Positions 10,940-20,313 of a DNA stretch of 64,000 bases are shown one piece after another. Where the stretch lies: the NCBI RefSeq assembly GCF_000741535.1, contig NZ_JGYQ01000007.1, positions 310,001 to 374,000 of the forward strand, read 5' to 3'. The position numbers and the translations under genes were made by a program. Source of the DNA: Bifidobacterium boum. Its GTDB lineage: Bacteria; Actinomycetota; Actinomycetes; Actinomycetales; Bifidobacteriaceae. The notes below the pieces were generated by a model. The model saw only the letters and a list, made by a program, of their open reading frames with translations. It did no database searches and was not told where the DNA came from. How positions within the stretch are numbered: position 1 is the first letter of the stretch; each line of letters opens with the position of its first letter.

Positions 10940-11135
10940 ATTTCCTTCAGCGGATCGCCCCGAAACCGTTCGCAGTGAGTTCATGGAAGACTTCAAGGAC
11001 ATAACACGGCGCGCGGCCGCCAGTCCATCAATCAGCGTGTCTCAAGCACGCTCAGGTCTTGCCTTGAACCCGAAACCACGACAGGTCTCCAGGTGGGGTT
11101 GTTACCCGCTTTCTTGATTTCTCAAGCCGGTGCAA
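10940..11135 (-). promoter_or_regulatory. Long infC leader with probable extended -10 promoter
   Basis: On the minus strand an extended -10 (TGC then TAAACT) lies around 11143-11153, some 200 nt before the infC start. The leader contains complementary CAGGTCT/AGACCTG segments (~11070-11100). Long leaders before infC often carry autoregulation by bL20 or IF-3; no defined family is recognisable by eye here. Confidence 0.35.
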
Positions 11136-11277
11136 AAGTTTAGCACACGGCCGGACCAAATCGCGCAGCGTGTCGTATTCAGCGCCGGCTGGCGAGTGCC
11201 GTCACCGCATGGCGAGCCATCACGCGCAACGGATACCTCACTATACTGGTGGCCAAACATGCGGAAGGGAGCCGGAC

Positions 11278-12051
11278 ATGGAATCCAAGCAGCAACCGGA
11301 TACTGCGAGGCGTGTGGGTACGACATGCGTCGTATTCGCGGCGGGAACCTACTTCGACACGCCTCTTTCGATTCCCGGAGACGCTTTCGTCGTCGCCGCG
11401 GACGGCGGGCTCGACCATGCGCGCGAACTCGGCATCCATGCCGACGCGGTCATCGGCGACTTCGACTCAATCGCCGGCCCCATCCCCGAACAATCCGGGA
11501 CCATCCGTCTGCCGGAAGAAAAAGACGACCCCGACCTGCTCTCCGCACTCAAAGTCGGATGGTCACAAGGTGCGAGGACGTTCTACATCTATGGTGCACT
11601 CGGCGGTCGGGTCGACCATTCCATCGCCAATATCCAGATTCTCGCCCGGCTCGCGGCGCACGGCGGCATCGGCTACCTGTTCGGCGACGGCACGGTCGTC
11701 ACTGCGATAGCCGACGGGTCGCTCAGCTTCCCCGCGGACGCCGCCACACGCGGGGCGGGCCGCATGGTGTCGGTGTTCTCACACAGCGACCGCTCCACGA
11801 ATGTCACCGAGCAGGGACTCAAATACCAGCTCGACCATGCGACCATGCTCAACACCACGATTCAGGGCGTGAGCAACGAATTCCTCACCGCCACGCCGGC
11901 GTTCATCAGCGTCGGCTCCGGCACACTCGTCGTCACGTTCCCGATTGAAGCCGGATTGCCGCGTGTCGAACGTCACCACGCGTTCACCGGAGACTTGGGC
12001 ACCTTAAGCACCGCCGTATCCGCCGCGCTTGCGACACCGCGGCAACACTAG
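11278..12051 (+). CDS. Thiamine diphosphokinase
   Basis: Transfers pyrophosphate from ATP to thiamine to give the cofactor TPP. 257 residues. The catalytic N-domain has VVAADGGLDHARELGIHAD and VIGDFDSI, the Asp-rich substrate/metal motif. PEEKDDPDLLSALKVGWSQG and GALGGRVDHSIANIQILA follow, and the C-terminal beta domain carries GLKYQLDHATM. ATG 11278 is preceded by GGAAGGGAG. Divergent from infC. Confidence 0.9.
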   Translation: MESKQQPDTARRVGTTCVVFAAGTYFDTPLSIPGDAFVVAADGGLDHARELGIHADAVIGDFDSIAGPIPEQSGTIRLPEEKDDPDLLSALKVGWSQGARTFYIYGALGGRVDHSIANIQILARLAAHGGIGYLFGDGTVVTAIADGSLSFPADAATRGAGRMVSVFSHSDRSTNVTEQGLKYQLDHATMLNTTIQGVSNEFLTATPAFISVGSGTLVVTFPIEAGLPRVERHHAFTGDLGTLSTAVSAALATPRQH

Positions 12052-12160
12052 CGTTCGTACACCGCGAGCATTACAGTGGATATCGTTGGTAAACAATGGC
12101 CGAGGCGTACGCCCGCTTATGCCCGCGCGCGCCAAAGCCTGATCCCTAAGGGAGATATAC

Positions 12161-13216
12161 ATGACAGTTAAGATTGGTATCAACGGCTTCGGCCGTATCG
12201 GTCGTCTTGCGTTCCGCCGCATCTTCGAGCTGCAGGCTCGTGGTGGTCAGGCCGGTGACATCGAGGTCGCAGCCATCAACGATCTGACGACCCCGTCCAT
12301 GCTGGCTTACCTGCTGAAGTACGACAGCACCCACGGCACCTTCCGTCATGACGATGGCACCCCGGTCGAGGTCACCTCCACCGATCACTCCATCATCGTG
12401 GACGGCAAGGAATACACCGTGTACGCCGAGAAGGACGCCAACAACATCCCGTGGGTCAAGAACGACGGTGTTGAGTACGTGCTCGAGTGCACCGGCTTCT
12501 ACACTTCCGCTGAGAAGTCCCAGGCACACATCAACGCTGGCGCCAAGAAGGTCCTGATCTCCGCTCCGGCCAAGGACGAGACCACCCCGACCGTCGTGTT
12601 CGGCGTGAACCATGAGATCCTGAAGCCGACCGACACCATCGTGTCCGCCGGTTCCTGCACCACCAACTCCATGGCCGCCATGGTCAAGCTGCTGAACGAC
12701 AAGTTCGGCATCAAGGCCGGCTTCATGACCACCATCCATGCCTACACCGGCACCCAGATGCTGCTCGACGGCCCGCGCTTCCCGAAGGCCCGCAACAACC
12801 GCGCCGCTGCGATCAACACGATTCCGCATTCCACCGGTGCCGCGAAGGCCATCGGCAAGGTCGTCCCGGAGGTCAACGGCAAGCTCCAGGGCCACGCCCA
12901 GCGCATCCAAGTCCCGGACGGCTCCGTCACCGAGCTGACCACCGTCCTCGAGAAGGCCGCCACCGTTGACGAGATCAACGAAGCCTTCAAGGAAGCCTTC
13001 TCCAACACCGATTACTACGGCTACAACGCTGACGGCATCGTGTCCTCCGATATCATCGGCGACACCCACGGTGGCGTGTTCGACCCGACGCAGACCGACG
13101 TCAACACCGTTGACGGTCTGACGCTGGCTCGTACCGTCTCTTGGTACGACAACGAGTACGGCTTCACCTCCAACATGATCCGTACCCTGCTGTACTTCGC
13201 TGAGCTCAACAAGTGA
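12161..13216 (+). CDS. gap: Glyceraldehyde-3-phosphate dehydrogenase
   Basis: Glycolytic enzyme, also used in the lower part of the bifid shunt. The N-terminal NAD fold is [16 protein letters not shown], the catalytic Cys is in [11 protein letters not shown], and the phosphate-binding and His regions are [16 protein letters not shown] and [13 protein letters not shown]. The end is [17 protein letters not shown]. 351 aa, full length. It has strong GGGAG Shine-Dalgarno, biased codon use of a highly expressed gene and a classic terminator right after. Confidence 0.98.
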   Translation: MTVKIGINGFGRIGRLAFRRIFELQARGGQAGDIEVAAINDLTTPSMLAYLLKYDSTHGTFRHDDGTPVEVTSTDHSIIVDGKEYTVYAEKDANNIPWVKNDGVEYVLECTGFYTSAEKSQAHINAGAKKVLISAPAKDETTPTVVFGVNHEILKPTDTIVSAGSCTTNSMAAMVKLLNDKFGIKAGFMTTIHAYTGTQMLLDGPRFPKARNNRAAAINTIPHSTGAAKAIGKVVPEVNGKLQGHAQRIQVPDGSVTELTTVLEKAATVDEINEAFKEAFSNTDYYGYNADGIVSSDIIGDTHGGVFDPTQTDVNTVDGLTLARTVSWYDNEYGFTSNMIRTLLYFAELNK

Positions 13217-13240
13217 GCCTAGCCTAGCGTTCCAGCGCTG

Positions 13241-13272
13241 AAAACCCCTCGGAAGCGATTCCGAGGGGTTTT
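13241..13272 (+). terminator. Rho-independent terminator of gap
   Basis: Perfect 13-bp stem (AAAACCCCTCGGA with complement, 13241-13253 and 13260-13272), 6-nt loop, ending in TTTT. Because of the A/T ends it can work on both strands. Confidence 0.9.
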
Positions 13273-13303
13273 CTTATGCCGCCCGTCAACCGGTGGTGCA
13301 AGC

Positions 13304-13822
13304 ATGTGGGGCATGGGCAAGAAGAAACACAACGACAAGGGTATGGGCTCGACCCCGGCGACCCTGCAGCTCGAACGCGCCGGCGTGGAGTTCAAACTGT
13401 ACGAATACGATCATTCCAACGACCACATGGACGAGGGCTACGGCGTAGAAGCAGCCGAAAAACTCGGGCTCAACCCCAAGCAGGTGTTCAAAACGCTCAT
13501 GGCCGACACCGGCAAGGAGCGTGTGATCGGCGTCGTCCCGGTCAGCGGCCATATGGATTTGAAAGCCCTGGCGGCAGCGGTCGGCGCGAAGAAAGCGACG
13601 ATGGCTGACCCGAAAGTCGCGATGCGTGAAAGCGGGTATGTGGTCGGCGGCATCTCCCCGCTCGGCCAACGTACGCGACACAAAACCGTTCTGGATGACA
13701 GTGCTCTCCAGTTCGACGAAATCCTCGTCTCCGGCGGCAAACGCGGCCTGAGCGTCGGTGTCAATCCACGCGATCTGGTCGCCGTATTGGATGCGACGAC
13801 CGCACCAATCGGCACATGGTGA
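13304..13822 (+). CDS. ybaK: YbaK/EbsC-family Cys-tRNA(Pro) deacylase
   Basis: Proof-reads mischarged tRNA, typically Cys-tRNA(Pro). About 170 residues. Family signs are YGVEAAEKLGLNPKQVFKTLMA, the invariant-Lys stretch VPVSGHMDLKALAAAVGAKK, GYVVGGISPLGQRT and the end GKRGLSVGVNPRDLVAVL. Starts at 13304 or 13313 are both possible; the latter has GGGG just before it. Single-gene unit after the gap terminator. Confidence 0.88.
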   Translation: MWGMGKKKHNDKGMGSTPATLQLERAGVEFKLYEYDHSNDHMDEGYGVEAAEKLGLNPKQVFKTLMADTGKERVIGVVPVSGHMDLKALAAAVGAKKATMADPKVAMRESGYVVGGISPLGQRTRHKTVLDDSALQFDEILVSGGKRGLSVGVNPRDLVAVLDATTAPIGTW

Positions 13823-13871
13823 GCGGTTTCAAACCGCGAGCCGTTTCAAACCGCATAGGCGTCCACGCGTC

Positions 13872-14876
13872 TCAGTCAGCGGCTTTTCCCGCTTCTCCAC
13901 GTTTGCGTAGCGTCGCGGGAAGCACGAAATGCATGTTTTCCTTGATGGTTTCGACGTACGAGACATCGGTGAACCCGAGCGGACGCAATGCTTCCACAAC
14001 ACCATCGACCAGCGTGTCTGGCACTGAAGCGCCGGAGGAAATGCCGACGGTCTGCACGCCATCGAACCATGCCGGATCCAACTCCGCAGCATCATCCACC
14101 CGGTGGGCGCGGCCGCACTCCCCCAACGCTTCCTGGGCAACTTCCATAAGCCGCACCGAATTCGATGAATTCGCCGATCCGACAATCACCACACATTGCG
14201 CCCGCTGTGCAACCGTCTTGACTGCGGTCTGCCGGTTCTGCGTCGCATAGCAGATATCGGAGCTCGGCGGCTCCTCAATCCAGTCGAACCGCTGCTTGAG
14301 CGCCGCCACCACGCCCGCGGTCTCATCGACACTCAACGTGGTCTGTGTGAGCAGCACCAACTTCTGCCCAGGCTGGAAATCAAGATCCGCGACATCACGT
14401 TCATGTTCAATCAGATGAACATGCTCCGGCGACTCCCCCACCACGCCGACCGCCTCATCATGCCCACGATGACCGATATAGATGATTTCGTACCCCTCGC
14501 GGACAAAACGCGACACTTCACGATGGACTTTGCTCACCAGCGGGCAGGTCGCATCGACGATGAACATGCCGCGCCGTTTGGCTTCCGCCTGCACCTGCGG
14601 CGATACGCCATGCGCTGAAAACACCACCGGGACGCCGGCAGCGACCGCATCGTCCGGAATTTCGGAAAGCTCCTCGACGAACACCGCGCCCTGGGCGGCA
14701 AGATCATCGACCACATGCCGGTTGTGCACAATCTGACGGCGCACATACACCGGCGGCAAGCCGTTCTGAGGTCTTGCGGATTTCAGGATGGTCTGCACGG
14801 TGGCGATCGCACGGTCGACCCCAGCGCAGAATCCCCTCGGATCAGCCAGAATAATGTGCTTGCCGTCGCCGTCCAT
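13872..14876 (-). CDS. ispH: 4-hydroxy-3-methylbut-2-enyl diphosphate reductase
   Basis: Last step of the MEP isoprenoid pathway, a [4Fe-4S] enzyme giving IPP and DMAPP. The three cluster cysteines appear in DPRGFCAGVDRAI, VDATCPLVSKVHRE and SDICYATQNRQ. Other family motifs are PVYVRRQIVHNRHVV, HGVSPQV, IGHRGHDEAVGVVGE and the SANSSNSVRL substrate motif. 334 aa from ATG 14876, preceded by AGGAG. Confidence 0.96.
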   Translation of the reverse strand: MDGDGKHIILADPRGFCAGVDRAIATVQTILKSARPQNGLPPVYVRRQIVHNRHVVDDLAAQGAVFVEELSEIPDDAVAAGVPVVFSAHGVSPQVQAEAKRRGMFIVDATCPLVSKVHREVSRFVREGYEIIYIGHRGHDEAVGVVGESPEHVHLIEHERDVADLDFQPGQKLVLLTQTTLSVDETAGVVAALKQRFDWIEEPPSSDICYATQNRQTAVKTVAQRAQCVVIVGSANSSNSVRLMEVAQEALGECGRAHRVDDAAELDPAWFDGVQTVGISSGASVPDTLVDGVVEALRPLGFTDVSYVETIKENMHFVLPATLRKRGEAGKAAD

Positions 14877-15132
14877 ACCGCTCCTGTCTGTCAATGTGTT
14901 GTACGCCTTCTCCGGGCACCATTCATCGTAATGCCGGCTGCCATGCCGCAAGCGGTTTCGGCGAGCCCCACGCAGTTCGTGCACAACACGCCGCCCGTGA
15001 CCATATTGCGTGCCGTGCGACGTGTGGCATACAGCACTATGCGCCCATCGCGATAGCATGGAATCAACAAACCGCGCTGGTGCGGGCGCGAAGCCGCATC
15101 AGCGCCCACTTTCAGCGGACAGGAGTCAGGGC

Positions 15133-16074
15133 ATGTTCCCACCAAGGACAGGACAGCAATATCATCTCGTATTCGGCAGGTACGCCGCCACCGTAACCGA
15201 GCAAGGCGCAGCGTTGCGCAACCTCACCCTCGACGGCAAGAACATCATCGTGCCGTTCGAGGAAGACGATATTCCCAATTGTTGCCGCGGACAGCTGCTC
15301 ATCCCCTTCCCCAACCGCATCGAAGACGGCGAATACGAATTCGAAGGCGCCAAGTATGTGCTGCCGATCGATGAGCATGAGCGGCATAACGCGATTCACG
15401 GATACGGCTACCGCGCGTATTGGACGCGGCTCGCGTGCACGGACAACAGCGTCAGTTTGCAATGGCGCGCCCCCGCATTGGAGGGGTATCCGTTCGACGT
15501 GATCGTCACAGCGGATTACCGGCTGGACGAGCATGGCATGGCTTTGACGCTCAGCGCGCTGAACAATGGTTCAACCGACGCTCCCTGGGCGGCAGCCATG
15601 CATCCGTGGCTCGCCAACGGGCAGCACAGCACCGGCGACGCGATTGAGCACGACAATGCCGCATGCCGTTTGCGCGTGCCGGCGGACACCCACGTCATCG
15701 CCGACGATAGGCTGCTGCCGCGCGGAACGGAACCTGTGGACGGCACCATCTACGATTTGCGCGACAATCCGACGCTGGAGGAACGGCCCTTCGACGACGC
15801 GTGGACGGGACTGCGACATGATGCCGACGGCAACGCATCCGCGGTCTTCACTCGTCCGGATGGCATGGTGATCACCGTCACCGGCGGACCGACCATCACC
15901 TCGTTCCAGGTGTGCACGGGAACCGGTTTCCCCGAAGCGATCCGCCCGCAAGGCGTCGCCGTGGAACCGCAGACCGCGTACGCGAATGCGTTCCGCAGCG
16001 GGAAGGATCTCATCGTCATCAAGCCGGGTGAGACGAGCGTGACGAGCATCCGTATCTCGGCGGAGCAACGCTGA
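15133..16074 (+). CDS. Aldose 1-epimerase family protein
   Basis: Mutarotase-like beta-sandwich protein (313 aa) that would interconvert sugar anomers. Seen: GQLLIPFPNRIEDGEYEFEG, the His-containing HNAIHGYGYRAYW, the second catalytic His in AAMHPWLANG and the Glu region GFPEAIRPQGVAVEPQT. ATG 15133 has AGGAG upstream. Close relatives in bifidobacteria are annotated as galactose mutarotase-like; the exact sugar is not evident. Confidence 0.85.
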   Translation: MFPPRTGQQYHLVFGRYAATVTEQGAALRNLTLDGKNIIVPFEEDDIPNCCRGQLLIPFPNRIEDGEYEFEGAKYVLPIDEHERHNAIHGYGYRAYWTRLACTDNSVSLQWRAPALEGYPFDVIVTADYRLDEHGMALTLSALNNGSTDAPWAAAMHPWLANGQHSTGDAIEHDNAACRLRVPADTHVIADDRLLPRGTEPVDGTIYDLRDNPTLEERPFDDAWTGLRHDADGNASAVFTRPDGMVITVTGGPTITSFQVCTGTGFPEAIRPQGVAVEPQTAYANAFRSGKDLIVIKPGETSVTSIRISAEQR

Positions 16075-16089
16075 CCGGGGACTATCGAT

Positions 16090-16118
16090 TTGTAAACGTC
16101 TCGCCGATGTGCGATAAT
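16090..16118 (+). promoter_or_regulatory. Promoter of the bL37 gene
   Basis: TTGTAA (16090-16095), 17-nt spacer, GATAAT (16113-16118), about 30 nt before the bL37 Shine-Dalgarno. Good match to a housekeeping promoter. Confidence 0.65.
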
Positions 16119-16155
16119 CCCGTAGGCTTACCAATCTTTAGCAAAGGAGTCCATT

Positions 16156-16230
16156 ATGGGTATGCGTGGACGCAAGCGCAAGGCACGTCGCAAAAAAGCC
16201 GCTAATCACGGCAAAAGGCCAAATGCCTGA
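16156..16230 (+). CDS. Ribosomal protein bL37 (24 aa)
   Basis: A 24-codon gene: starts MGMRGRKRKARRKK and ends AANHGKRPNA. The very basic body and the ANHGKRPN end match bL37, the tiny actinobacterial 50S protein first seen in mycobacterial ribosome structures. It has its own promoter, a strong AAAGGAG Shine-Dalgarno and a terminator, so it is a stand-alone highly expressed gene. It is shorter than normal gene-calling cut-offs. Confidence 0.88.
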   Translation: MGMRGRKRKARRKKAANHGKRPNA

Positions 16231-16309
16231 GTTGCGCTGACGAATGTCGCGACACGCCGGTTTCACGGTGACGGCATTCGCAACATCGCGTTGCAGCGAC
16301 AGCTGTACG

Positions 16310-16348
16310 AAACCCCGCGGACGATGACAATCATCGCACGCGGGGTTT
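16310..16348 (+). terminator. Terminator of the bL37 gene
   Basis: 10-bp outer stem AAACCCCGCG with its complement plus an inner GATGA/TCATC pairing, followed by TTTTCTTTACC. Confidence 0.85.
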
Positions 16349-16487
16349 TCTTTACCTTCAAACCGATACAGGAACAACAACACCGCCAGCCCTCTCACCG
16401 CCGGCGGGTATCCGCTCGGGAACACGTACCGGCGGACACCGGTACATCGATGCCGGCTGCCTGACCGGCTGTTTTCCGGTACGCCGG

Positions 16488-16961
16488 TCAGCGCACGTCA
16501 GGATATGCGGGGAACGTCCAACCGCTGGGAAATGACAGGTCCGCAACCGTCACGACTTCCGTACCTGGCACGCGGACACGACGCACCACTACGGCGCCGC
16601 CCGTCTGGTGCGCGGCATCCGGACGCTGAGCACTGTCACCAGCCGGAATATCAGTATGCGTCTCCCCGTGCTCGCATTCCTCTTCACGGCAGCAAGCGTC
16701 GAGCGTGCGATGCAACCGCTCAAACAGGCATTCGGGGGCCGTCTGTGGACGCAGGTATGCACGCATCATGGCGATCAGTGCACGCTCCTGGGCGTCGCAG
16801 CAGGAATCCGGGTTAAAACATTCATGGTCATCATGCGGCATGGAATGGTGATGCTGCCCGTCAGGCGCCTCCATACTCGTGATATGCACGTCGGTGCGGG
16901 TTACGCCTTCACGCGTATGCCGGGTGATGGAGATATGGCTATGATGCTCGTACGTGTCCAT
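16488..16961 (-). CDS. Cys/His-rich partner of the sigma factor, probable zinc-binding anti-sigma factor
   Basis: 157 residues from ATG 16961 (AAGGAG upstream), directly downstream of the SigH-type sigma gene, the position of RsrA/RshA in other Actinobacteria. It is rich in Cys and His (HHHSMPHDDHECFNPDSCC, DACCREEECEHGETH). The segment ERALIAMMRAYLRPQTAPECLFERLHRTLDACC resembles the helix that follows the HxxxCxxC zinc motif of RsrA, but the classic spacing is not obvious. If it is an anti-sigma factor it is a divergent redox or zinc sensor. The C-terminal ~50 residues (VVVRRVRVPGTEVVTVADLS) are unlike RsrA. Confidence 0.55.
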   Translation of the reverse strand: MDTYEHHSHISITRHTREGVTRTDVHITSMEAPDGQHHHSMPHDDHECFNPDSCCDAQERALIAMMRAYLRPQTAPECLFERLHRTLDACCREEECEHGETHTDIPAGDSAQRPDAAHQTGGAVVVRRVRVPGTEVVTVADLSFPSGWTFPAYPDVR

Positions 16962-17049
16962 GCCGACTCCTTCCGCGCAACACCGACGGCCGCTTCTTCT
17001 CACAGATGACGTTTCTCATTATGACCCGTTCTCACGGATTGCGATGCCC

Positions 17050-17697
17050 TCAATGAGAAGAATTCGCAACCGGCGAAGACGAGGCGCCTCGCGTGTCGGC
17101 CCGTTTATCCCCGCTGACATACCCACGCTCTTTCGCATACGAGGCCAATTCCTGTTTGAGTTGGGTGCGCGCACGGTTGAGCCGGCTCATCACCGTACCG
17201 ATTTTCACACCCTGCTCGTCAGCCACCTGCTGGTAGGATTTGCCGTCAATCGCAGCGTCAATGAACACTTGCCGACGTTCAGGACTGAGCTTGTCCAGCG
17301 CCGCCATGATTTCTTCGGGAGCGTACGCGTCAAGATACTGCTGTTCGGCTGACTCCAACCCTTGCGAAGCATGTTCGGAGGCGGAGTAAATATCCCAGTC
17401 GTCATATTCCCCGGTGGCGTCGTTCGCACGCTGTGGACGACGTTTCGCTTTCGCATACTGGTTGAAATACGAGTTACGTTCGATGGTGGTCATCCACGCT
17501 TCGAAATTGCTGCCGGGTTTGAAACTGTCAAACGCTTTGAACCCCCGTTCAAAGGTGTCTTGGACCAGATCCTGCGCGTCATCGGGATTATTGGTCAGTT
17601 TCATTGCCTGACGGTAGAGCACGTTCACCGCGGGCATGGCGAGCTTTTCGAAGCGCTTGCGCTTCTCTTCCGTTGTTTCGTTCAGCTCGTTGCTCAC
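17050..17697 (-). CDS. sigH: ECF-type RNA polymerase sigma factor, SigH/SigR group
   Basis: 215 residues. Region 2 is FEKLAMPAVNVLYRQAMKLTNNPDDAQDLVQDTFERGFKAF-like with NSYFNQYAKAKR, and region 4 is LDKLSPERRQVFIDAAIDGKSYQQVADEQGVKIGTVMSRLNRAR. The DAQDLVQDTF and GTVMSRLNRAR motifs match SigH/SigR, the thiol and heat stress sigma factor of Actinobacteria. Start is GTG 17697. The gene downstream on the same strand is a likely regulator partner. Confidence 0.9.
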   Translation of the reverse strand: MSNELNETTEEKRKRFEKLAMPAVNVLYRQAMKLTNNPDDAQDLVQDTFERGFKAFDSFKPGSNFEAWMTTIERNSYFNQYAKAKRRPQRANDATGEYDDWDIYSASEHASQGLESAEQQYLDAYAPEEIMAALDKLSPERRQVFIDAAIDGKSYQQVADEQGVKIGTVMSRLNRARTQLKQELASYAKERGYVSGDKRADTRGASSSPVANSSH

Positions 17698-17805
17698 CCC
17701 ACTATTCTATGACGTGTCATACACGGCGTTTCGTATCCGGCGATGACGGCGAGCCGCGACGTCCGGCGGGAGGCATTGTCGGTTTCACAGCGCACAATAC
17801 TCCTT

Positions 17806-18573
17806 ATGACCATGACTTTTGACGCACTGATCGCGGCATTGGAACAAGCGCCGCATCAATCCGAGGACACGCAGCTCGGTTCATCGTGGCTGCTCGGTTT
17901 CGACACCGAAACCACTGGGGTTGCGGCTGGGCGGGACGCCATCGTGTCCGCAACGCTGGTGTTGCGCGACCCGCAACGCGGCCATGACGGCGATGCGGAA
18001 GCCGAGTGGGTAATCAACCCGCACAGGCGGATGAATCCGAGGGCGAGCGCGGTCAACGGCTTCACTGATGAGTACCTTGCCGAACACGGTATGGAGCCGA
18101 CGGACGCCATCGACCAGATTGCACGGGCAATTGCCGCGGCCCAGGACAAGCATATCCCGCTGCTGGCGTATAACGCTCCCTTCGATGTTCATATGCTCGC
18201 CGGCGATTTGGAGCGTTGGCAGCTTCCCCAAGTCAGTGAACGGATGGAGGCGGCATCATCATCCGGTTTGCTAGTCGTCGACCCGCTCGTCATCGATCGC
18301 GCGGTATCCAAACGTCATGGCAAGCGCACACTGACCTTGACCACAGAATATTACGGCGTTGTTCCCACCGGCGATTTCCACAACGCTACAGCCGATACCG
18401 TCGCGGCGGTAGATCTGATCAAGCCGATGAGCACCCTGTACCCTCAAGTGGGGCATCTGACCATGGGCGAGCTCATGGAGTGGCAGCGTCAGGCGCATGA
18501 CACGTGGCAGACATCGTTCAACCAGTGGCTGGAAAGCCGCGGCCGCGCGCCGTTGCACGACCGATGGCTGTAA
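17806..18573 (+). CDS. DnaQ-like 3'-5' exonuclease domain protein
   Basis: 255 residues with the DEDDh exonuclease signature: ExoI LLGFDTETTGV (Asp/Glu), ExoII LLAYNAPFDVHML (Asp), ExoIII FHNATADTVAAVDLI (His and Asp). Stand-alone proteins of this type are annotated as epsilon-subunit-like exonucleases in bifidobacteria. The start at 17806 is weakly supported (no strong Shine-Dalgarno). It likely trims DNA or RNA 3' ends; substrate unknown. Confidence 0.85.
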   Translation: MTMTFDALIAALEQAPHQSEDTQLGSSWLLGFDTETTGVAAGRDAIVSATLVLRDPQRGHDGDAEAEWVINPHRRMNPRASAVNGFTDEYLAEHGMEPTDAIDQIARAIAAAQDKHIPLLAYNAPFDVHMLAGDLERWQLPQVSERMEAASSSGLLVVDPLVIDRAVSKRHGKRTLTLTTEYYGVVPTGDFHNATADTVAAVDLIKPMSTLYPQVGHLTMGELMEWQRQAHDTWQTSFNQWLESRGRAPLHDRWL

Positions 18574-18587
18574 ATCCACGCCCGTAT

Positions 18588-18633
18588 GCAGGCGTGTGCC
18601 GGCGGCATGGCAGAACATCCGGCACACGCCTGC
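18588..18633 (+). terminator. Hairpin after the exonuclease gene
   Basis: Perfect 15-bp stem (GCAGGCGTGTGCCGG with complement), 16-nt loop, 15 bp beyond the exonuclease stop. No U-tract; probably a 3'-end hairpin or factor-assisted terminator. Confidence 0.55.
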
Positions 18634-18702
18634 ACGGAACCGACACAGCCCAGCGTCTACAATGAGGGCGGGCAGACGGGGAACGACAAGAAAGGTTCGC
18701 TC

Positions 18703-20250
18703 ATGGCTTTGACTCTGGCTTCGGCCGCACACCTGCTGCAGGAGCATCATCTGCTGCACGAGATCATCCGCGGTGACCGCTGGACGTTGAACGCCGGCGA
18801 ATTCAAGGGGGCGAACACTGCATTCTCTGCGGTCACCTATGACACGCGCAAGGTCGACCAGGGCACGCTGCTGTTCTGCAAAGGCGCATTCCGCCCGGAA
18901 TTCCTTGACGGGATTGATGCGCGCGGACTGGCGGCTTACGTGTCCGAAACCGAATTCCACGACCGCACCGCCGCCCCCGGACTCATCGTTTCCGATGTAC
19001 GCAAGGCCATGAGCCTGCTGTCCGCGGCATTCTACGGCCGTCCGCAGGAGCAGCTGACCGTCATCGGCATCACCGGCACCAAAGGAAAAACCACGACCGC
19101 GTACTTCACTCACGCCGTGCTCAACGCCATCAGCGGTGGCAAGGCAGCGCTGTTCTCATCCGTCGACAACTGCGTGGACGGTCACACGTATGTCGAATCC
19201 GATTTGACTACGCCGGAATCGCTCGATGCGTTCCGCATGATGAGCGAAGCCGTGGAACATGGCATGCGCTACCTGGTCATGGAGGTTTCTTCGCAGGCTT
19301 ATAAAGTGAATCGCGTATACGGCCTGACCTTCGATGTGGGAGCGTTCCTGAACATCTCCCCCGACCATATCAGCCCCATCGAGCACCCGACATTCGAAGA
19401 TTACCTGTGGTGCAAGCGGCAGATCGTCGACAACTGCCGAACCCTCGTGCTCGGCGTGGACGCGGACCACGCCGACCTGATCAGACAGCAGGCAGAACGC
19501 GATAACCGGAAGGTGATCACCTTCGCGCTGCATGACACGGCTGCACACGCCACACCGGCGGATGTGACGGCAAGTCCCGTCGATGCCGGACATACGCGCT
19601 ACCGGATTGAGACGGATGGTGCCGACTTGGGTACGTTCTCACTGGCGCTCGACGGTGATTTCAACTATGCGAACGCCGCCGCGGCTGTCGCAATCATCCA
19701 CGCTTTGGGGCTTAACGCATCACCGCAAGCACTGCACGCGATGGAGCGCGTGACAATCGCCGGGCGCATGGAACGTTTCGAAAACCCGTCAACGAATACC
19801 ATCGCCATCGTCGACTACGCGCATAACGGGATTTCCGTGACGGCGTTGCTTGATTACGTCAATGAGCGTTTCGGCGAGCGCCACCCGAATATCACCCTGA
19901 TCACCGGTTCCGCGGGCAACAAGGCATACGATCGACGTAAGGAAATCGTCGAAGCCGCCCAGCACCGCATCAGCAGGTTCATCTTCACCGAGGATGACAC
20001 CAATACGGAACCCACGGAGGATATCTGCAAGCAGATGGCGGGCTACGTTACCAATCCGCAGGTCGAGTCCGACATCATCCTTGACCGCGCGCAGGCCATC
20101 GAAGATGCTGCGACAGCCGCGAAAAGCCATCCGGAGCGTCTCGACGTCATCCTCGCCATCGGCAAGGGCAATGAACGCTGGATCAAGCGACTGAACCGGC
20201 ATACCCCGTATGAGGGCGATAACGCGATACTCGCCCGCATGCTGGGATGA
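18703..20250 (+). CDS. murE: UDP-N-acetylmuramyl-tripeptide synthetase (MurE-type ligase)
   Basis: Adds the third amino acid (L-Lys or L-Orn in bifidobacteria) to UDP-MurNAc-L-Ala-D-Glu. 515 aa. The ATP P-loop is VIGITGTKGKTTTAYFTH. Mur-ligase motifs include DLTTPESLDAF, MEVSSQAYKVNRVYGL, GAFLNISPDHIS and the C-terminal VDYAHNGISVTALLDYV. The meso-DAP motif DNPR is not present at the usual place (TEDDTNTEP instead), which fits a Lys/Orn enzyme. It precedes a FemX-type gene by ~60 bp. Confidence 0.9.
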   Translation: MALTLASAAHLLQEHHLLHEIIRGDRWTLNAGEFKGANTAFSAVTYDTRKVDQGTLLFCKGAFRPEFLDGIDARGLAAYVSETEFHDRTAAPGLIVSDVRKAMSLLSAAFYGRPQEQLTVIGITGTKGKTTTAYFTHAVLNAISGGKAALFSSVDNCVDGHTYVESDLTTPESLDAFRMMSEAVEHGMRYLVMEVSSQAYKVNRVYGLTFDVGAFLNISPDHISPIEHPTFEDYLWCKRQIVDNCRTLVLGVDADHADLIRQQAERDNRKVITFALHDTAAHATPADVTASPVDAGHTRYRIETDGADLGTFSLALDGDFNYANAAAAVAIIHALGLNASPQALHAMERVTIAGRMERFENPSTNTIAIVDYAHNGISVTALLDYVNERFGERHPNITLITGSAGNKAYDRRKEIVEAAQHRISRFIFTEDDTNTEPTEDICKQMAGYVTNPQVESDIILDRAQAIEDAATAAKSHPERLDVILAIGKGNERWIKRLNRHTPYEGDNAILARMLG

Positions 20251-20313
20251 TTACGTCTCAACTGGAATGAGTGGATGCCGTATGCTGCGGCGCTGATACG
20301 AACTGAGGAGAAT

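Noticed and set aside
12146-13069. Long open frame opposite gap
   Set aside because: Shadow of the strong codon bias of gap; Gly/Val-rich with no family features.
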